Assembly: GCF_028863665.1 (NCBI RefSeq)
Contig: NZ_JARBFX010000006.1
Location: forward strand, 124,001 to 188,000
Direction of reading: 5' to 3'
Length of the DNA: 64,000 nt
From: Aquabacter sediminis
GTDB lineage: Bacteria; Pseudomonadota; Alphaproteobacteria; Rhizobiales; Xanthobacteraceae
Part shown: in pieces, positions 58,709 to 64,000 of the stretch
Layout: the number at the start of each line of letters is the position of its first letter
Position numbering within the stretch: position 1 is the first letter of the stretch
The notes under the pieces: model-generated
Told to the model about the DNA's origin: nothing
Databases searched by the model: none
The model's input: only the letters and a program-made list of their open reading frames with translations
Translations under genes and position numbers: made by a program

Positions 58709-59710
58709 GTGACCGCACAGACTCTCAATACCCTGACCATCGGCAATGCGATCGTCGACGTGCTCGCCCAGGCGGAAGAGGACTTCCTCGCCGCCCAGGG
58801 CATGCCCAAGGGCTCCATGACCCTGATTGACGAAGCCCGCGCGGAGGGTCTCTACGGCGCCATGGGGCCGGGCGTGGAGATCTCGGGCGGCTCGGCGGCC
58901 AATACGGCGGCCGGCATCGCCTCGCTGGGCGGCAAGGCCGGCTTCATCGGTCTCGTGAAGGCTGACGGCCTCGGCAAGGTGTTCGCGCACGACATCCGTG
59001 CCGCCGGCGTCGCCTTCGAGACGCCAGCCGCGGAGGATGGGCCCGCCACCGCCCGCTGCCTCATCCTGGTGACGCCCGATGGCGAGCGCACCATGAACAC
59101 CTATCTGGGCGCGGCGCAGAACCTGACCCCCGCCGAGATCGACCGCGCCCTGGTGGAGCGGGCGCAGGTGACCTATCTGGAAGGCTATCTGTGGGATCCG
59201 CCCCCCGCCAAGGAAGCCTTCCTGGTGGCTGCCGAGATCGCCCATGGCGCCGGCCGCAAGGTGGCCCTCAGTCTCTCCGACGCCTTCTGCGTTGATCGCT
59301 ATCGCGAGGAGTTCCTGCACCTCCTGCGCACCGGTACGGTGGACCTCGTCTTCTGCAACGAGGGCGAAGTGAAGTCGCTCTACCAGACCGCCGACTTCGA
59401 CGCTGCCCTCGCCCAGTTGCGCGCGGACGCCAAGGAAGCGGTGGTCACCCGCTCCGAGCGCGGCGCGCTGCACGCCACTGCTGGCGCGCTGGTGACGGTG
59501 CCGGCCCATCCGGTGAGCCAGATCGTGGATACCACGGGCGCCGGCGACCTGTTCGCGGCCGGCTTCCTGTTCGGCGTCACCAGCGGCCGCGACCCAGCCA
59601 CCAGCCTGCGCCTCGGCGCACTGGCGGCAGCCGAGGTGATTTCCCACATCGGCGCCCGCCCCCAGCGCAAGCTGGTGGATTTGGCGCGCGAGGCCGGCCT
59701 CGTTTCGTGA
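58709..59710 (+). CDS. PfkB-family kinase, adenosine kinase-like
   Basis: 333-residue ribokinase-fold enzyme. The first PfkB signature region is GGSAANTAAGIASLGGKAGF and the second DTTGAGDLFAAGFLFG with the catalytic Asp. The overall pattern (TIGNAIVDVLAQ, GYLWDPPPAKEAF) matches the adenosine-kinase-like sugar/nucleoside kinases common in alphaproteobacteria. The exact substrate is uncertain. The start is a GTG at 58709 (another GTG at 58703 is too close to the purine-rich site). The stop overlaps the next gene by 4 nt. Confidence 0.88.
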   Translation: MTAQTLNTLTIGNAIVDVLAQAEEDFLAAQGMPKGSMTLIDEARAEGLYGAMGPGVEISGGSAANTAAGIASLGGKAGFIGLVKADGLGKVFAHDIRAAGVAFETPAAEDGPATARCLILVTPDGERTMNTYLGAAQNLTPAEIDRALVERAQVTYLEGYLWDPPPAKEAFLVAAEIAHGAGRKVALSLSDAFCVDRYREEFLHLLRTGTVDLVFCNEGEVKSLYQTADFDAALAQLRADAKEAVVTRSERGALHATAGALVTVPAHPVSQIVDTTGAGDLFAAGFLFGVTSGRDPATSLRLGALAAAEVISHIGARPQRKLVDLAREAGLVS

Positions 59711-61029
59711 GCGTTCCGGCGCAACGCAGCCTCGGGACCGCGGCGGCGCTGGACCATATGGAGGCCGGCGCCAGCGTGATCATGGTGCTGGGCGGGGCGG
59801 GAACCGGCAAGACCACCTTCCTGCACGAATTGCGAAAGCATGCGCGGGGGCGCCAGGTGTTCCTGGCCCCCACGGGGGTCGCCTCCCTCCATCTGGGCGG
59901 CCAGACCATTCACTCCTTTTTCGGCATTCCGCCGCGCATCCTCAACCCGGACGAGGTGAAGCCGCGCGCCCAGGTGCGCCGCCTGCTGAAGAAGCTCGAC
60001 CGGCTGGTGATCGACGAGATCTCCATGGTGCGCGCAGACCTGCTCGATACCGTCGACCAAGCACTGCGTCTCTCCCGGGACGATCCCCGCCCGTTCGGCG
60101 GGGTGCAGATGGTGCTGGTGGGCGATTTCCTGCAATTGCCGCCCGTGGTGCCCATGGCCGAGCAGGAGATGCTCTCCTACATGGGCTATGAGGGCCCCTT
60201 CGCCTTCGACGCCAAGTGCCTGATGGACCAGGCCGTGGCCGGCGTGCCCTTCACCATCGTGCACCGCCAGTCGGACCAGGACTTCGTGCGGGTGCTGGGT
60301 GACATTCGCCGGGGCGTGGGCCTCGCCGAGGCGGTGGAAATATTGAACGACGCCTGCATGCGGCCCCATCGGCCGGGTGTGCTTCCGGTCATTCTCACCC
60401 CCACCAATGCGCGGGCGGAAGCCTATAACCAGCGCGGCCTTTCGGCGCTTTCCGGGGAGCCGCGTGCCTTCGAAGGCACGCTGAAGGGCGAGTTCGGCCT
60501 GGAGGGCGACCGCTTGCCCGTGCCCGAGCGCCTGGTGCTGAAGGCCGGCGCGCGGGTGATGGCGCTGCGCAACGATCCGGCCCGGCGCTGGGTGAACGGC
60601 TCGGTGGGCACGGTGCTGTCCATCGGGGCCCACAGCGCCTTGGTGCGGCTGGATTCCGGTCCGGCGGTGGAGATCGAGAGCTTCACCTGGGAGCGGATCC
60701 GCTATGGCTGGGACGAGCGCACCGGCCGCATCGAGGCGCAGGTGGTGGGGGCCTATACCCAATTGCCGTTGGTTCCGGCTTGGGCCATGACCATGCACAA
60801 GGCCCAGGGCCTGACGCTGGAAGACGTGCGCCTCGACTTCGACAGCGGCGCTTTCGCGGCGGGCCAGGCCTATGTGGCCCTCTCCCGCGCCCGCTCGCTG
60901 GAGGGCCTCTCGCTGGCCCGCCCCTTGCGCCGTTCCGACATCCGCCACGACCGGCGGGTCGCCCAGTTCATGGCGGCGTTCGAGCGGGATTATGCCTTGC
61001 CCCCCCTTCAACATGGCGCGCCCTGTTAA
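59707..61029 (+). CDS. PIF1-like superfamily 1 helicase/AAA ATPase
   Basis: 440 residues. Walker A GGAGTGKTTFL, Walker B VIDEISMV, the sensor region VLVGDFLQLPPV, motif LTPTNARAEAYN and the C-terminal MTMHKAQGLTLEDV identify a PIF1/RecD-type 5'-3' DNA helicase. It is shorter than eukaryotic PIF1 and lacks extra domains. Possible roles are R-loop or G-quadruplex processing. The GTG start sits in the PfkB stop, so the two are translationally coupled. GC-rich and compositionally normal, unlike the next gene. Confidence 0.88.
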   Translation: MSVPAQRSLGTAAALDHMEAGASVIMVLGGAGTGKTTFLHELRKHARGRQVFLAPTGVASLHLGGQTIHSFFGIPPRILNPDEVKPRAQVRRLLKKLDRLVIDEISMVRADLLDTVDQALRLSRDDPRPFGGVQMVLVGDFLQLPPVVPMAEQEMLSYMGYEGPFAFDAKCLMDQAVAGVPFTIVHRQSDQDFVRVLGDIRRGVGLAEAVEILNDACMRPHRPGVLPVILTPTNARAEAYNQRGLSALSGEPRAFEGTLKGEFGLEGDRLPVPERLVLKAGARVMALRNDPARRWVNGSVGTVLSIGAHSALVRLDSGPAVEIESFTWERIRYGWDERTGRIEAQVVGAYTQLPLVPAWAMTMHKAQGLTLEDVRLDFDSGAFAAGQAYVALSRARSLEGLSLARPLRRSDIRHDRRVAQFMAAFERDYALPPLQHGAPC

Positions 61030-61223
61030 GACCGAGCTCGACACGGTCAGGGCCCCGCCCGGAGCGCGATGCGCCAAAAGCCAAGATTTGCCGGTTTATG
61101 GCGGCCATAAGCACTACCCAGGTACAGAGCGATTATCACTCTCCGCGCGACACTGTAACCCTTGTCCAGCTCAAGAATATGGAGCAGGCTAACTTAAAGG
61201 GAGAAGACAAATAGGAGGTGAGC

Positions 61224-62078
61224 GTGAGGCACGTGATCTTGCATCATCACATCTTCAAGAATGCGGGTTCTTCTCTGGATGCAGCATTGGCAGGCCATTT
61301 CGGCGATGCCTTCAGTGGAATAGAAAATGGGGGCGACCTCGTCAGCGCCGCTCAATTGCAGATGACGCTAAGGGAAGGACCAAAACTCCAGGCTCTTTCC
61401 AGCCATCATTTCTGCGGGCAGACTTTTGAAAATGTGCTGTCTGAACTTGGCGTCAGGGCGTTTCACGTGGCTCTTGTGCGGCGACCATGGGAGCGCATTA
61501 TCTCTGCCTATAATTATCTTTCATCCTCAGATCAGAGCGATGAAGCTGCTCTGATTGCACAAAGCGAAGAGCCTCTTTATTTTATAAAGTGGACGCTGAA
61601 TAATCAGCCCCACCAAATCAACAGCCCACAAGTCAATATTTTTGCAAATCACGGCTTTTATGCAAAAGCCGTGTCGGAATTAGATCTCGAAAGAGCCTGG
61701 AGTCGCTATCGGTCTTTCGCCCTCTGCGCGCCCACAGACCGCTTTGACGAAGCCATGGTGACGCTTGAGTACTTTTGCTCCCCTGCTTACCGCCCCCAAG
61801 GCCTGAAACTCCAATATATCCGCAGCAACGTTTCGAGGCCGAAAGCTGCTCTTGACGCGATCCGTCAGTCCTTGCCCAAGATGGAGACGGATTTGATCGA
61901 TGAGATGACCAGATACGATGAAGAGCTGTACCACCGGAGCAGCGCGGAACTCGATCGGCGGATCTCTCTTGTACCGGACTTTCCTGAGCGCCTCGCTGAA
62001 TTTAAGGAAAGATGCGCCCGGTTACGCGCGTCGCAGGAACCAACTGACATAGACCACAACGCGACCGTCGCAGCTTGA
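61224..62078 (+). CDS. Sulfotransferase-family protein, probable recent acquisition
   Basis: 284-residue cytoplasmic protein. The PAPS 5'-phosphosulfate-binding loop is HHHIFKNAGSSLDAAL near the N-terminus and the 3'-phosphate-binding region is RRPWERIISAYNYL. This matches the family-2 carbohydrate-type sulfotransferases, though the acceptor is unknown. The GTG at 61224 lies 5 bp after AGGAGG; the GTG at 61218 overlaps that site and is unlikely. The base composition and codon use are clearly AT-richer than all neighbours, and no sulfate-activation gene is near, so horizontal gain is likely. Confidence 0.8.
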   Translation: MRHVILHHHIFKNAGSSLDAALAGHFGDAFSGIENGGDLVSAAQLQMTLREGPKLQALSSHHFCGQTFENVLSELGVRAFHVALVRRPWERIISAYNYLSSSDQSDEAALIAQSEEPLYFIKWTLNNQPHQINSPQVNIFANHGFYAKAVSELDLERAWSRYRSFALCAPTDRFDEAMVTLEYFCSPAYRPQGLKLQYIRSNVSRPKAALDAIRQSLPKMETDLIDEMTRYDEELYHRSSAELDRRISLVPDFPERLAEFKERCARLRASQEPTDIDHNATVAA

Positions 62079-62189
62079 CCGCAAGCGCAGCCGTTGTTCG
62101 CGCACGCCTTCACCCGAAGCACCGTCGGTTGGAATAGGGCTCGTCCGATCGATTTGACGGCATCTGGACCAGCTCTTTGCACACATAAC

Positions 62190-62252
62190 TTGCATCCCCG
62201 CCTCAACAGGCCTATCCCCATCGGCGGGACACCTCCCCCCAACGGGAGGCGC
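62190..62252 (+). ncRNA. Candidate serC leader (two hairpins)
   Basis: Just upstream of serC two hairpins occur. The first joins CCCGCC at 62197-62202 with GGCGGG at 62223-62228. The second joins CCTCCC at 62232-62237 with GGGAGG at 62244-62249 and overlaps the ribosome-site region. This resembles the alphaproteobacterial serC RNA motif that precedes serC-serA. The identification is by position and hairpin layout only; the exact consensus was not checked. Confidence 0.55.
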
Positions 62253-62273
62253 CCATCTGTAAGGATGGATGAC

Positions 62274-63449
62274 ATGACGATGCATGATGCTCCGGCCCAC
62301 CGTCCGGAGAACCCCAATTTCTCGTCCGGCCCCTGTGCCAAGCGTCCCGGCTGGACCCTTGATGCGCTGCGCGATGCGCCGCTCGGCCGCTCCCACCGGG
62401 CCAAGGTGGGCAAGGTCAAGCTGAAGGAAGCCATCGACCTCACCCGCGACGTTCTGGACGTGCCCGCCGACTACCGCATCGGCATCGTGCCCGCCTCGGA
62501 CACCGGCGCGGTGGAAATGGCCCTGTGGTCGCTGCTGGGCGAGCGCCCCGTCGACATGCTGGCCTGGGAATCCTTCGGCGAAGGCTGGGTGACGGACGTC
62601 ATCAAGCAGCTCAAGCTCGCCGATGCCCGCCTGCTCAATGCCCCCTATGGCGAGTTGCCCGACCTCACGCAGGTCGATTTCAGCCATGACGTGGTCTTCA
62701 CCTGGAACGGCACCACCTCCGGCGTCATGGTGCCGGATGCGGAGTGGATCCCGGCCGACCGCCAGGGCCTGACCATCTGCGACGCGACCTCGGCCGCTTT
62801 CGCCCAGGCGCTCGATTTCTCCAAGCTCGATGTGGTCACCTTCTCCTGGCAGAAGGTGCTCGGCGGCGAGGCGGCTCACGGCATGCTCATCCTCTCGCCC
62901 CGCGCCGTGGCGCGGCTTGAGAGCTATAAGCCAGCCTGGCCGCTGCCGAAGATCTTCCGCCTCACCAAGGGCGGCAAGCTGATCGAAGGCATCTTCGAGG
63001 GCGAGACCATCAACACGCCCTCCATGCTGTGCGTGGAAGACTATATCGACGCCCTGCGCTGGGCCCAGTCGGTCGGCGGCCTTGCCGGCCTGAAGGAGCG
63101 GTCCAACCGCAATTTCGAGGCCATCGCCCAGTGGGTGCACCGCACCGCTTGGGTGGACTTCCTGGCCAAGGATCCGGTCACGCGCTCCAATACCTCCGTC
63201 TGCCTGAAGGTGGTGGACCCGGACGTGACGGGCCTGCCCGCCGACGCCCAGGCGGCCTTTGCCAAGGCCATCGCCTCCGGCCTGGAGAAGGGTGGCATCG
63301 CCTATGACATTGGCGCCTACCGCGACGCCCCTCCCGGCCTGCGCATCTGGTGCGGCGCCACGGTGGAAGCCTCGGACGTGGAGGCGCTCACCCACTGGCT
63401 CGACTGGGCCTATGGGGTGGCCAAGGCGTCCCTGACCAAGGCGGCCTGA
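62274..63449 (+). CDS. serC: Phosphoserine aminotransferase
   Basis: 391-residue PLP transaminase of serine synthesis; also used in pyridoxine synthesis. Family features are [18 protein letters not shown], the PLP lysine in [14 protein letters not shown], and the C-terminal [10 protein letters not shown]. It is the alphaproteobacterial branch of SerC. The ATG at 62274 follows AAGGATGG; an in-frame ATG at 62265 is closer to the leader hairpin. serA follows after a repeat-rich gap of 318 bp. Confidence 0.95.
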   Translation: MTMHDAPAHRPENPNFSSGPCAKRPGWTLDALRDAPLGRSHRAKVGKVKLKEAIDLTRDVLDVPADYRIGIVPASDTGAVEMALWSLLGERPVDMLAWESFGEGWVTDVIKQLKLADARLLNAPYGELPDLTQVDFSHDVVFTWNGTTSGVMVPDAEWIPADRQGLTICDATSAAFAQALDFSKLDVVTFSWQKVLGGEAAHGMLILSPRAVARLESYKPAWPLPKIFRLTKGGKLIEGIFEGETINTPSMLCVEDYIDALRWAQSVGGLAGLKERSNRNFEAIAQWVHRTAWVDFLAKDPVTRSNTSVCLKVVDPDVTGLPADAQAAFAKAIASGLEKGGIAYDIGAYRDAPPGLRIWCGATVEASDVEALTHWLDWAYGVAKASLTKAA

Positions 63450-63470
63450 CGGGTCCGCCCGCGCTTTTCC

Positions 63471-63583
63471 CCCTCTCCCGCTTGCAGGGGAGGGCTGGGG
63501 AGGGGGCGTGTGTTCCCCTCAGACGCCCCGCCGCATCATCGCGTCCTTCCCCCTCCCAACCCTCCCCCGCAAGCGGGAGAGGG
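63471..63583. repeat. Large imperfect inverted repeat between serC and serA
   Basis: CCCTCTCCCGCTTGC at 63471-63485 is exactly complementary to 63569-63583. Inside, G-rich and C-rich blocks (63487-63508 and 63550-63568) extend the pairing. The rest of the 318-bp gap is occupied by this element and the next one. Elements of this type are common intergenic repeats in Rhizobiales. Confidence 0.85.
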
Positions 63584-63586
63584 CTT

Positions 63587-63703
63587 AGAGCATGCGCCGA
63601 TCGGCCTGCACCGCAGGCTGATCGGATCACGCATCCTCTCTCAATAAGTTAGAGGGCGATTCACCGATCAGATTGATTCAATCTGATCGGATCGCGCTCT
63701 AGA
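63587..63703. repeat. Dispersed palindromic repeat copy
   Basis: AGAGCATGCGCCGATCGG at one end, then CCGATCGG-type inverted arms (GATCGGCCTGC...GCAGGCTGATC), AATAAGTT and finally TCAGATTGA-TTCAATCTGA with GGATCGCGCTCT. It shares its second half with 4188-4267 on the opposite strand. It could influence serA expression by folding in the transcript. Confidence 0.8.
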
Positions 63704-63767
63704 CAGCCCGGCCTGCGCGCACGAGCGCTGCGGCCGCTCGCGCAACCCCATTCCGGAGCCCCCCATC

Positions 63768-64000
63768 ATGGCCCCCCGTGTTCTCATCTCCGACAAGCTG
63801 TCCGACGCCGCCGTCCAGATCTTCAAGGATCGCGGCATCGAGGTGGATTTTCAGCCCGACCTCGGCAAGGACAAGGACAAGCTGGCCGAAGTCATCGGCA
63901 ATTATGATGGCCTTGCCATCCGCTCGGCCACCAAGGTCACCCCGAAGATCCTGGAAAAGGCCACCCGCCTGAAGGTAATCGGCCGCGCCGGCATCGGCGT
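63768..64000 (+). CDS. serA: D-3-phosphoglycerate dehydrogenase, N-terminal part (runs off the window)
   Basis: The ATG at 63768 opens a frame of 77 residues to the window edge, beginning MAPRVLISDKLSDAAVQIF. GLAIRSATKVTPKIL and LKVIGRAGIGV are the substrate- and nucleotide-domain starts of SerA. It is the first enzyme of serine synthesis, oxidising 3-phosphoglycerate, and follows serC as in related genomes. The remaining domains lie outside. Confidence 0.93.
   Translation, partial: MAPRVLISDKLSDAAVQIFKDRGIEVDFQPDLGKDKDKLAEVIGNYDGLAIRSATKVTPKILEKATRLKVIGRAGIG

Overview
The window is a high-GC chromosomal segment of an alphaproteobacterium, most likely of the order Hyphomicrobiales/Rhizobiales and probably near Xanthobacteraceae. 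This placement is inferred from gene content and has not been tested by phylogeny. Supporting points are the nanoRNase NrnC, the lptC-lptA-lptB-rpoN block, crotonyl-CoA carboxylase/reductase beside ethylmalonyl-CoA mutase, an NdvA/ChvA-type glucan exporter, a serC leader candidate, a CtrA-type TTAA-N7-TTAAC box, and the order rpsT-dnaA-dnaN-recF...gyrB. Almost everything is core chromosome. I saw no rRNA, tRNA, CRISPR array, prophage or insertion sequence.

Layout. 1-4.1 kb: the end of an upstream gene, folC, ilvD, and a secreted tandem CVNH-lectin protein. 4.4-12.9 kb: nrnC, the LPS-transport genes lptC/lptA/lptB, rpoN (sigma-54), and a 1167-residue hybrid histidine kinase with an SLC5 transporter-like sensor. 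13.1-19.8 kb: a small ORF just behind a CtrA box, ubiE, ubiB, an acetyltransferase, coaBC, dut, an Rrf2-type regulator and cysK. 20-25.5 kb: an M29 aminopeptidase, then on the minus strand an NDUFA9-like gene and trpF-trpB-X-trpA, where X is a small exported protein coupled to trpB. 25.8-36.4 kb: rpsT, a gene-free kilobase, dnaA, dnaN, recF, an L,D-transpeptidase, a low-molecular-weight phosphatase-type protein, a LysE exporter, gyrB and a probable PBECR-like nuclease. 36.6-46 kb: a polytopic membrane protein, lhgO, an NdvA-like exporter, a D,D-carboxypeptidase, a CobW GTPase, a flavoprotein and a diguanylate cyclase. 46-50 kb: ccr and ecm of the ethylmalonyl-CoA pathway, divergent around a GlsB-type membrane protein. 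50-55.7 kb: a phytochelatin-synthase-like protein, a two-gene TRAP permease without a binding protein, a 51-residue DUF5993-type gene, dsbB and an EamA transporter. 55.7-64 kb: a 9-bp minisatellite, two coupled receiver proteins, glmM, a PfkB kinase, a PIF1-like helicase, a base-composition outlier sulfotransferase, and serC-serA separated by intergenic palindromes.

Themes. Cell-envelope genes recur: lptCAB, the two peptidoglycan enzymes, the glucan exporter and glmM. ccr and ecm let the cell assimilate acetyl-CoA without isocitrate lyase, and the SLC5-type kinase has the architecture of known acetate-switch kinases. No large undescribed system is evident. The best leads are small: the exported protein inside the trp operon, the PBECR-like nuclease behind gyrB, the isolated sulfotransferase, the tandem receivers with a degenerate second member, the CtrA box overlapping the start of a 70-residue ORF, and repeated TTGCA/TGCAA half-sites between ccr and ecm.
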